Assembly (NCBI GenBank): GCA_964530445.1
Contig: CAZHBJ010000147.1
Span: 1 to 8,492, forward strand
Direction: 5' to 3'
DNA: 8,492 nt
From: FEN-1297 sp964530445
Lineage (GTDB): Bacteria; Bacteroidota; Ignavibacteria; Ignavibacteriales; Ignavibacteriaceae
The notes beneath the pieces are model-generated. The model searched no databases. It was given only the letters and a program-made list of their open reading frames with translations, and had not been told where the DNA came from. Numbering within the stretch: position 1 is the first letter of the stretch; each line of letters begins with the position of its first letter. The position numbers were made by a program, and so were the translations under genes. Below, in pieces: positions 1-4,588 of the stretch.

Positions 1-89
1 AAAAAGGTTCAAAGAAAGAACCGGCAAAAACCATGAAAGAAAAAAAAGCGGCTAAACGGGAAAAGAAAAATCAGGCAAAGAGTCAGTGA
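1..89 (+). CDS. C-terminal lysine-rich tail of a truncated protein
   Basis: This is the 3' end of an open frame that enters from the left window edge (reading frame begins at base 3) and stops at TGA 87-89. The 28 visible residues are mostly Lys, Ala, Glu and Arg (for example TMKEKKAAKREKKNQAKSQ), with no recognisable domain. Such basic tails occur on RNA- or DNA-binding proteins and on small basic proteins of Bacteroidota-like bacteria, but composition alone does not identify the family. An internal ATG at 33-35 would give only an 18-residue peptide and is an unlikely start. The gene converges with the minus-strand sigma factor gene, about 100 bp away. Function unknown; it is also possible that the frame is not coding. 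Confidence 0.5.
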   Translation, partial: KGSKKEPAKTMKEKKAAKREKKNQAKSQ

Positions 90-123
90 TTACTTAAACT
101 ATTATATTCATCGATATGCAGAA

Positions 124-167
124 AAAAAGATTTTAGATTATTCCCCAAGTTTGTCTAATAGGAATAA
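124..167 (-). terminator. Weak possible terminator after the sigma factor gene
   Basis: About 20 bp past the sigma factor stop codon, read on the minus strand, there is an inverted repeat of 7 bp (TTATTCC at 138-144 with GGAATAA at 161-167, 16-nt loop). It is followed about 7 nt later by a run of seven T (minus strand). The stem is AT-rich and the T run is not directly attached. A competing pairing, TTAGA/TCTAA, overlaps it. Low confidence. Confidence 0.2.
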
Positions 168-188
168 ATTCTTAATAACTATGAGAAA

Positions 189-1043
189 TTATCCAAGGTA
201 AATCATTAAGCTTTTAGCTTCTTTAGAATTTCTTAATTTTTTTAAGGCTTTCTCTTTTATTTGTCTAATCCTTTCTCTTGTTAGATTAAAATTATCCCCG
301 ATTTCTTCTAGTGTTGATTTCTTTTCCCTGCCGATACCAAAAATCATCTTTATAATTACTGCTTCCCTGTAGGTAAGGATAGACAGCATATATTCGATAT
401 CTTTGGTGAGCGATTCCTTTGTTAGATTCTCATCCGGTGTAGGCTGATTATAATCAGGAAGAATGTCTAAAGTACTTGTGTTATTATTATAATCGTTTTT
501 GAAAGGTGCATCTATTGAAAAGTCTGCTCCCGAAACTTTAATTGCATTACTAATCAAGGAAACTGATATTCCCAAAATTCCGGCTAACTCTTCGTTTGTA
601 GGTTTCCTATCATTCAACTGTTCGAAATCTCTGGATGCCTTATTAATTTTAATCTGATTTCCTACGATATTAAGCGGAAGATGAACAATTCGTGAATTAT
701 CGATTATTGCTTGAGTTATGCTTTGTCTTATCCACCACACTGCATAGGATATGAATTTAAAACCTCTTGTTACATCAAAACTTTTTGTGGCTCTTATTAG
801 TCCCAGGTTGCCTTCGTTTATTAAATCCGAAAGAGAAAGCCCCCTGTTTTGGTATTGGTTTGCAACAGATATTACGAAACGTAAATTAGCTTTTATTAGT
901 TTATCTCTTGCGTTCTCATCCCCGTTTTTTATTTTTACTGCAAGTTCCAATTCTTCTTCTACGGTTAATAAGTTAAACTTGCCAATTTCGAGAAAATATT
1001 GGTTTATTGATTTCTCGTCCCGTAATGTGTACTGTTTAGTCAT
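189..1043 (-). CDS. RNA polymerase sigma factor, sigma-70 family (RpoD/SigA-like, probable group 2)
   Basis: Promoter-recognition subunit of RNA polymerase. From the ATG at 1043 it has 284 residues. Region 1.2 is about residues 12-45. Region 2 (about 49-118) contains the core-binding and -10 recognition signature with NLRFVISVA, DLINEGNLGLI and SYAVWWIRQSI. Region 3 is about 120-195. Region 4 ends in the helix-turn-helix STLEEIGDNF...LTRERIRQIKEKA (about 243-271). Length and the YLG end match the short housekeeping-type sigma factors of Bacteroidota/Chlorobiota, which lack region 1.1. Several substitutions (NSRIVHLP where EQSRIVRLP is common, and an Asn-rich linker near 165-175) suggest a secondary paralogue rather than the main factor; that is inference. 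A TTG two codons upstream (1047-1049) is an alternative start; neither start has a convincing Shine-Dalgarno, only a G-run at 1054-1059. The RRM protein gene lies 200 bp upstream on the same strand. Confidence 0.93.
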   Translation of the reverse strand: MTKQYTLRDEKSINQYFLEIGKFNLLTVEEELELAVKIKNGDENARDKLIKANLRFVISVANQYQNRGLSLSDLINEGNLGLIRATKSFDVTRGFKFISYAVWWIRQSITQAIIDNSRIVHLPLNIVGNQIKINKASRDFEQLNDRKPTNEELAGILGISVSLISNAIKVSGADFSIDAPFKNDYNNNTSTLDILPDYNQPTPDENLTKESLTKDIEYMLSILTYREAVIIKMIFGIGREKKSTLEEIGDNFNLTRERIRQIKEKALKKLRNSKEAKSLMIYLG

Positions 1044-1156
1044 TTTCAATTAGCCCCCCGGGTTTTCAAATTTTTTATATTTAATTAACAGTTTTGAAGG
1101 ACTTAAATTTTATTATTGAAAAAAAAACTAAAGTTATTTTTTCAATTAAAGGAAGG

Positions 1157-1187
1157 AAAAAACCAAATTTGTGTTTTACAAAATTTT
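1157..1187 (-). terminator. Possible intrinsic terminator after the RRM gene
   Basis: On the minus strand, about 60 nt past the RRM gene stop, AAATTTTGT (from 1186-1178) can pair with ACAAATTT (1172-1165) with one bulged base and a short loop. Two G and a run of six T (1162-1157) follow directly. The arrangement is that of a Rho-independent terminator, but the stem is nearly all A-T and so weak. If it works, the RRM and sigma genes are separate transcription units. Confidence 0.3.
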
Positions 1188-1245
1188 CTTTGAGAATCCT
1201 TTTATTTAATAAGTCCTCATTTTATTGTCAGGGCCTGAATTTGTA

Positions 1246-1545
1246 TTACCACCTGTTTGAACCTCTATTCTTAAAGTCTCTTCCTTTGCCAGAGCCGTCA
1301 TTATTTCTGGGGCGAGCTTCATTAACAACAATTTCTTTTCCTTTTAATTGTTTTGAATTCAATTCAGTAATTGCCTTTTGTGCATCTGAATTTTGAGATA
1401 ATTCAAGGAAACCGAAGCCTTTCGATATATTAGTGTGAAAATCCTTGACAATTTTAATACTTGTAACTTTTCCGTACTCGGAAAATAAATTATCTAAATC
1501 CTCCTCGGTTACATCCGGTGATAGATTTCCTACATAAATGTTCAT
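1246..1545 (-). CDS. Small RRM-domain RNA-binding protein (bacterial Rbp type)
   Basis: A 99-residue cytoplasmic protein made of one RNA recognition motif and a short tail. RNP2 is IYVGNL at residues 3-8 and RNP1 is KGFGFLEL at 42-49. The RNA-stacking aromatics Y4, F44 and F46 are present, and only the last RNP1 position (Leu for the usual Phe/Met) departs from consensus. Residues about 78-99 are rich in Gly, Arg, Asn and Ser, like the glycine-rich tails of cyanobacterial Rbp proteins, which bind single-stranded RNA and are often cold-induced. The start ATG (1543-1545) has AAAAGGA 7 nt upstream. Its likely job is as an RNA chaperone or post-transcriptional regulator, inferred from the family. 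The 720-bp gene-free stretch just upstream contains strong inverted repeats; part of it could be its leader, though wobble pairs there favour the opposite strand. Confidence 0.92.
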   Translation of the reverse strand: MNIYVGNLSPDVTEEDLDNLFSEYGKVTSIKIVKDFHTNISKGFGFLELSQNSDAQKAITELNSKQLKGKEIVVNEARPRNNDGSGKGRDFKNRGSNRW

Positions 1546-1732
1546 ACATTTTTCCTTTTGTTTGTTTTTCCGGAATACTTAATTTATTTATTTTTTACAA
1601 CGGTAAACCGGAAGTAATTATTTGATTTAAAATTGAAGAAATATTAAAAAGTAGAACTTACTTTACCAAGAAGTGTGAAAGAGAGAGTTACTTGTAAATC
1701 GAATTGTTCGGCTTTTTTTATTTTACTTTTTT

Positions 1733-1758
1733 AGTATAATTTTTACTCTTATTATACT
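1733..1758. repeat. Perfect 8-bp inverted repeat with TATAAT
   Basis: AGTATAAT (1733-1740) and ATTATACT (1751-1758) are perfect complements separated by 10 nt. Each arm contains a TATAAT hexamer, one on each strand, so the element could be a pair of opposed -10 boxes, an operator, or a weak hairpin. I see no good -35 partner at standard spacing on the + strand. Confidence 0.4.
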
Positions 1759-1777
1759 CTGATTTAATATATCTATA

Positions 1778-1800
1778 ATATATTAGTATTCCTAATATAT
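1778..1800. repeat. Perfect 9-bp inverted repeat, 5-nt loop
   Basis: ATATATTAG (1778-1786) and CTAATATAT (1792-1800) pair perfectly round the loop TATTC. All but one pair are A-T, and no T run follows on the + strand, so it is a poor terminator. It lies 31 bp before the large nested hairpin at 1832. Confidence 0.45.
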
Positions 1801-1831
1801 AATTTAATGCAAATTTGTTTTCCAAGATTTG

Positions 1832-1912
1832 TTTACGAATGTTGTTAAAGGAAATTCTTTATAAGTAAATAAAATATTTACCTTTTGGAAGTTCCTTATC
1901 CGCGTTCGTAAA
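1832..1912. repeat. Nested imperfect palindrome, 81 nt
   Basis: Outer arms TTTACGAATG (1832-1841) and CGTTCGTAAA (1903-1912) pair over 10 positions with one T-G. Then come AAGGAA (1848-1853) with TTCCTT (1892-1897), TTCT (1855-1858) with GGAA (1887-1890, one wobble), and GTAAATA (1865-1871) with TATTTAC (1875-1881) round an AAA loop. The internal loops are almost symmetric (6/5 and 1/1 nt, then 6/5 nt), so the whole folds into one long rod. No flanking target duplication was seen to support a miniature transposon. Confidence 0.55.
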
Positions 1913-2006
1913 GTTCGAAAATTTCGCTGCTAAATGAATTACCTCACCGCAAGCAGTGAGGTATCTTAATTGATGATTTTAATCCTACGCCGCAAACGGC
2001 GGGGAA

Positions 2007-2023
2007 CCTGCCCGTCCGGCAGG
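2007..2023. repeat. Short GC-rich palindrome, CCTGCC-N5-GGCAGG
   Basis: A perfect 6-bp stem with a 5-nt loop (CGTCC), immediately preceded by another small GC-rich hairpin (1988-2001). From general knowledge, similar GGCAGG-type palindromes are scattered between genes in many Bacteroidota-like and candidate-phylum genomes. Only one copy is present here, so its status as a dispersed repeat cannot be shown from this window. Confidence 0.4.
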
Positions 2024-2244
2024 CCCTGTACGAAAAGCAAAATTTTATCTCAGTGATGCAGACTCGCAAGTTTATGCTTCACCCGGCCGAAACCGGCAAG
2101 CTCATAATCTTTTTAAGGCCTATTAAATAATACTAAAGCGAACTGGGATGTTTTATTTACTGATCGCGGTACTAAAATTAACATAAACTTGGAAATAAGT
2201 AATCTTTTTAAGAAATCAATTAATTTATTCAGTTTCTCATTATT

Positions 2245-2280
2245 AAAAAAGCAGCAGTAAATTTATTAGCTAATTTTACT
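2245..2280 (-). terminator. Possible terminator overlapping the stop codon of the small winged-helix gene
   Basis: On the minus strand AGTAAA (2280-2275) pairs with TTTACT (2261-2256); the stem resumes for two pairs after one mismatch, and six T (2250-2245) follow after GCTGC. The gene's stop codon (2266-2268) sits in the loop, so the stem begins inside the last codons. The stem is AT-rich and the T run is offset by 5 nt, so confidence is modest. Confidence 0.3.
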
Positions 2281-2571
2281 TTGCGTAGATAGTAATGTAA
2301 GCAATTCTGATTCTTCGTCGGTAAACTGTGACTGATGTATAGTTTCATTATTCAGTACGTGTTTATATTCCTTCTCGGATATAGGGAGAATAAAAATTTT
2401 AACTTCATTGTTAGAAATCTCGATTACTTCTTTTTGTGTCAAAGCTTCAAGTATCTTGTTAAATTTATTTATGCTCCAGCCGGGTAACATTGTTAATAAT
2501 TTTTCTCTTTCTAAAATAAGTTTGTTGTGTGTATAAATACGTTCGCGTTTCTTATTGTCATGTATCTTCAT
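2266..2571 (-). CDS. Small protein with probable winged helix-turn-helix (Crp C-terminal-like)
   Basis: A 101-residue protein I cannot assign to a named family. Residues about 31-59 (GWSINKFNKILEALTQKEVI, then a short beta-hairpin EISNNEVKI) follow the pattern of the recognition helix and wing of Crp/Fnr-type regulators. The basic N-terminus (KKRER) and acidic C-terminus (DEESE) flank it. There is no room for an effector domain, so it would be a DNA-binding domain alone, or one that works with a partner. The start is secure: TTAGGAG lies 7 nt before the ATG (2569-2571), and an in-frame TAA at 2590-2592 excludes a longer form. A 20-bp dyad lies about 50 bp upstream and could be its own operator. 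It is divergent from the response regulator gene. The fold call is inference from pattern only. Confidence 0.65.
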   Translation of the reverse strand: MKIHDNKKRERIYTHNKLILEREKLLTMLPGWSINKFNKILEALTQKEVIEISNNEVKIFILPISEKEYKHVLNNETIHQSQFTDEESELLTLLSTQSKIS

Positions 2572-2619
2572 ACTAAATCTCCTAACATTTTATCTGAACT
2601 AAATATAGACTAATAATAA

Positions 2620-2639
2620 CTAATACCCAAGGGAATTAG
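2620..2639. promoter_or_regulatory. Candidate operator dyad, CTAATaCCC-AA-GGGaATTAG
   Basis: Half-sites CTAATACCC (2620-2628) and GGGAATTAG (2631-2639) are mirror complements at 8 of 9 positions round a 2-bp centre. The site is about 50 bp upstream of the winged-helix gene start. Size and symmetry fit binding of a dimeric helix-turn-helix regulator, possibly the product of that gene. No experimental or comparative support is available here. Confidence 0.3.
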
Positions 2640-2829
2640 ACATCTATAGGGGTTTTTAATTCTTTGATAAAACAACAATAATAATACAGCAAGTAATTAG
2701 TTGATCACGCAATGATACCGGGTTTAACTTAATATAATTTTGGTTTAGTCTTGACTTCTTCTCATTTAAAACAGATAGATGTGCTTTGGGAGATTAAAAC
2801 TCCAGATAGTAAAGCGAGATGAATTGACC

Positions 2830-2857
2830 TAAATCATTCATATAAACTAATGATTTA
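2830..2857. promoter_or_regulatory. Perfect 9-bp dyad upstream of the response regulator
   Basis: TAAATCATT (2830-2838) and AATGATTTA (2849-2857) are perfect inverted copies with 10 bp between, so their centres are about two helical turns apart, suitable for a dimeric DNA-binding protein. It lies about 120 bp before the response regulator ATG. No T run follows on either strand, which argues against a terminator. Confidence 0.35.
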
Positions 2858-2978
2858 AAGTAAAATTGCATCCAATTAGAAATAAAGCAAAGCATTGAAC
2901 GTTTTAAAAGCAATAGCCTTGTTATTACAAATTTAAAGGTGTACATTAAATTGAGTTTAAGAAGTAGGAAAAGATATT

Positions 2979-3380
2979 ATGAAAAATAAAATATTGGTTT
3001 GCAGCCGGGATTTAGTATCAGCGTTAAAGATAAAAATATTTCTAGAGAAAAAAGGTTTTTATGTTTTTGATTTGATATCCACCGGAGAAGAATTGATTGA
3101 AGCTGCTTTGAAAAATTACCCGTCATTAATAATTTCCGATATAACGTTAAAAGGCGACATTGACGGTATTGAAGCAATTTCTAGACTTTCAGGAATAACA
3201 AAAATACCATACATTTTCATTACCGATACCAAAGAAAACATTTCACTAATTCAGAGCTATTATCTCCATCCGGTTAGTGTAATTAACAAACCGGTTGATT
3301 TAGGTGAACTTCACCTGAGTGTTAGTGATAATATTGGTATTATAAACCATGTAATTCATGGCGATTATTATCTTGGATAA
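2979..3380 (+). CDS. Single-domain response regulator with altered acidic pocket
   Basis: A 133-residue receiver (REC) domain with no output domain. Conserved features are the phospho-acceptor D54 in IISDITLKGDIDGIEAI, T82 in YIFITD and the K104-P105 pair in VINKPVD. The LKGDIDGIEA segment is typical of receivers linked to PAS-type histidine kinases. The pair of acidic residues that bind Mg in CheY (D12, D13) is replaced: the first strand reads ILVCSRD, putting S9 and R10 there, with D11 one position later. Phosphorylation may therefore be weak, may use D11, or may be lost. The start ATG (2979-2981) has AGGA 9 nt upstream. It is divergent from the winged-helix gene; no histidine kinase gene is nearby. 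Single-domain receivers usually act by protein-protein contact or as phosphate relays; the partner is unknown. Confidence 0.9.
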   Translation: MKNKILVCSRDLVSALKIKIFLEKKGFYVFDLISTGEELIEAALKNYPSLIISDITLKGDIDGIEAISRLSGITKIPYIFITDTKENISLIQSYYLHPVSVINKPVDLGELHLSVSDNIGIINHVIHGDYYLG

Positions 3381-3657
3381 ATGAGATATTATTAGGATAA
3401 TCAATTATTAAAATCGGGTGAGCTCTATTATTTTATCAACGTGGTATATCTATTGGATTATTAATAAGCATCTGTTTTTGTTCTTATTATTTCCATTTAA
3501 CTCATTTAAGTATTATTAAAAAATATTAAATAATTAGCAAAAACAGCCTTCCACTAAACATACGGGTAAGAGACTGAAGCGAGAGTAAAAAATTATTTAT
3601 GTCCTTTTAATTCTAAGAAAAATGAATTGAAAAATTAGGGCTCCTTACTGTGCCATT
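3381..3657. other. 277-bp convergent intergenic region
   Basis: Lies between the 3' ends of the response regulator (plus) and the HNH gene (minus). I see no coding frame. The clearest structure is a 7-bp inverted repeat, TAATAAG (3462-3468) with CTTATTA (3483-3489), with a 14-nt loop containing five T. It could be a weak terminator but has no proper T run after it. Confidence 0.4.
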
Positions 3658-4272
3658 TTATTTTTTCTTACTCTTTTTCTGCTTTTTTGTTTTTGCTTTT
3701 CCCCGTTCTATAGCATCACGAGCATATTTTTCAAAATCATCTCTTAACAGATCAACCGGTCCCCAAATAGGATCGGTAATTTCGTGTATGCCGAAGTATT
3801 GAGCACGGTGATGAACATCGCAAAGCACCCATAAATTGTCTTCATCATGATCTACCCAGGCACTAATTTGTTCTTGCGTAAAAGGATGTTTATAATCTTC
3901 ACGGTCGGGGTGCCGTCTCTGAAGATTAGGTAAAAGTCTTTTGTTGAATTTATCAGTATCAATTGCATTAGCTAACGCCCATTCGATAATGTGATGATGT
4001 GTTTCCATTTGTTTAGCATGATATGGGTTTTGAGTTTTATCTTTTAAAGTAGAATTCCTTACCCCGCAAATTAAACACGGGCGGTCTTGATCTATTGCTA
4101 ATTTCTTGTGAACAGCTTGGTATTCTTTGGTTTCTACTCTTTTGTCATGCACGGGGTAAAATTCAATTTCTTTTAAAGTGCGGTCTTTCCGGTTAACTGC
4201 CTTTTTATAAATCTTTAATTGATCTTTAAGCCGGCGCTTCATTCCCGTATCTTCGGTTTTATTCTTTGCCAT
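3658..4272 (-). CDS. HNH endonuclease-like protein, stand-alone
   Basis: A 204-residue protein with a zinc-stabilised HNH (beta-beta-alpha metal) signature. A first knuckle CLIC (C66, C69) and a second C151-DVH-H154 likely bind structural zinc. METHHHIIEWAL (E90, H92-H94) supplies the first catalytic His segment, and DNLWVLCDVHHR (N146, H154, H155) the Asn and last His. The N-terminus (1-60) and the tail (about 190-204, KTKKQKKSKKK) are strongly basic, fitting nucleic-acid contact. Family members cut DNA in mobile elements, phage packaging, restriction or repair; no partner gene (methylase, terminase, recombinase) is visible, so the role here is open. The start is supported by AAGGAGA 4 nt before the ATG (4270-4272). 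The region upstream of it runs into an assembly gap about 160 bp away, so context on that side is missing. Confidence 0.85.
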   Translation of the reverse strand: MAKNKTEDTGMKRRLKDQLKIYKKAVNRKDRTLKEIEFYPVHDKRVETKEYQAVHKKLAIDQDRPCLICGVRNSTLKDKTQNPYHAKQMETHHHIIEWALANAIDTDKFNKRLLPNLQRRHPDREDYKHPFTQEQISAWVDHDEDNLWVLCDVHHRAQYFGIHEITDPIWGPVDLLRDDFEKYARDAIERGKAKTKKQKKSKKK

Positions 4273-4585
4273 AATTTCTCCTTCAATTAAAATATATTTT
4301 AAAATATTTGTGCTGCAGCTTTATGTAAAAGGATAAGAATTCGCATAAATGGGTAGTTAGAATTTAATGAATTATAATTGAACAAATCAAGAATTTTTTT
4401 AATCCTAAATAAAATTTAATAAATGCCTTGTTTTANNNNNNNNNNNNNNNNNNNNNNNNNNNNNNNNNNNNNNNNNNNNNNNNNNNNNNNNNNNNNNNNN
4501 NNNNNNNNNNNNNNNNNNNNNNNNNNNNNNNNNNNCTTCCTCATCCGTTTTAAGACTAGTTTGGAAAATAATCTAAAATATTAGA
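4273..4585. other. Intergenic region interrupted by the assembly gap
   Basis: Lies between the HNH gene start and the isocitrate dehydrogenase stop, both on the minus strand. The known bases (4273-4435 and 4536-4585) are AT-rich with no coding frame; the HNH promoter should be in or beyond this stretch. The true length is unknown because of the N run, and a gene could be missing here. Confidence 0.5.
4436..4535. other. Scaffold gap, exactly 100 N
   Basis: A run of 100 undetermined bases. The round number is the usual placeholder for a gap of unknown size, so the distance and even the adjacency of the HNH and isocitrate dehydrogenase genes rest on scaffolding only. Confidence 0.97.
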
Positions 4586-4588
4586 TTA
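4562..4588 (-). terminator. Hairpin overlapping the icd stop codon, possible terminator
   Basis: A perfect 7-bp inverted repeat, TAATCTA (4569-4575) and TAGATTA (4582-4588), with a 6-nt loop. Read on the minus strand, its first three bases are the TAA stop codon of isocitrate dehydrogenase, and it is followed by TTTTCC. The T run is short and the stem AT-rich, so termination strength is uncertain. Confidence 0.4.

Larger units (their letters stand above)
1832..2114 (+). ncRNA. Candidate structured RNA: six successive hairpins
   Basis: Hairpins in order: a nested 81-nt structure (1832-1912); ACCTCAC/GTGAGGT (1941-1962, 8-nt loop); CGCCG/CGGCG (1988-2001, loop CAAA); CCTGCC/GGCAGG (2007-2023, loop CGTCC); an interrupted stem GTGA.GCA.GAC / GTT..TGC.TCAC (2053-2082); and GCCG/CGGC (2086-2097, loop AAAC). 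A T5 run follows at 2110-2114, 12 nt after the last stem, as a possible end. Wobble pairs (T1840-G1904, T1858-G1887 and G2061-T2072) are G-U only if the + strand is transcribed; the minus strand would have A-C mismatches, so I assign +. GC-rich stems inside AT-rich DNA are a known mark of structured RNA genes. It matches no RNA family I recognise (not tRNA, tmRNA, SRP, 6S or RNase P). A cluster of palindromic repeats is the main alternative. Ends are approximate. Confidence 0.3.
1546..2265. other. 720-bp gene-free stretch rich in inverted repeats
   Basis: No credible coding frame on either strand. The left part (1546-1830) is strongly AT-rich with two perfect inverted repeats. 1832-2100 holds six further hairpins, several GC-rich, described separately. 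The right part (2116-2260) is plain AT-rich sequence in which I recognise nothing except a 13-nt exact direct repeat (TAATCTTTTTAAG at 2105-2117 and 2200-2212), which may be chance in such sequence. Confidence 0.6.
2572..2978. other. 407-bp divergent intergenic region
   Basis: Lies between the starts of the winged-helix gene (minus) and the response regulator gene (plus), so it should hold both promoters. No coding frame is evident. It contains two dyads listed separately (2620-2639 and 2830-2857), a TATAAT hexamer at 2733-2738 on the + strand that overlaps TAATTTTG (2735-2742, resembling the Bacteroidota -7 box TAnnTTTG), and a small GGAG/CTCC hairpin near 2790-2804. No good upstream box accompanies the -10-like sites. 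Confidence 0.5.

Noticed and set aside
751..1396. Two open + strand frames of about 100 codons (751-1053 and 1094-1396)
   Set aside because: The first lies opposite the sigma factor gene and the second partly opposite the RRM gene; neither has a ribosome-binding site or recognisable domain, and their composition is that of antisense shadows.
1832..2100. CRISPR array or integron attC cluster
   Set aside because: The hairpins differ in sequence and spacing, there are no regular direct repeats or spacers, and no cas or integrase gene is present.
1920..2130. tRNA, tmRNA, SRP RNA or 6S RNA
   Set aside because: No cloverleaf, CCA end, tmRNA 5' signature or SRP GGAAG-type loop could be found.
2105..2212. 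13-nt direct repeat TAATCTTTTTAAG as attachment or insertion boundary
   Set aside because: It is AT-rich, the 82 nt between hold no element, and there is no integrase; chance is a sufficient explanation.
2977..3177. 66-codon minus-strand frame opposite the response regulator
   Set aside because: Shadow of the receiver gene, which has clear catalytic motifs in the + frame.
2131..3590. Recurring AAGCGA words (near 2134, 2812 and 3576) as a dispersed motif
   Set aside because: Only about six bases are shared with loosely similar flanks, which is expected by chance over this length.
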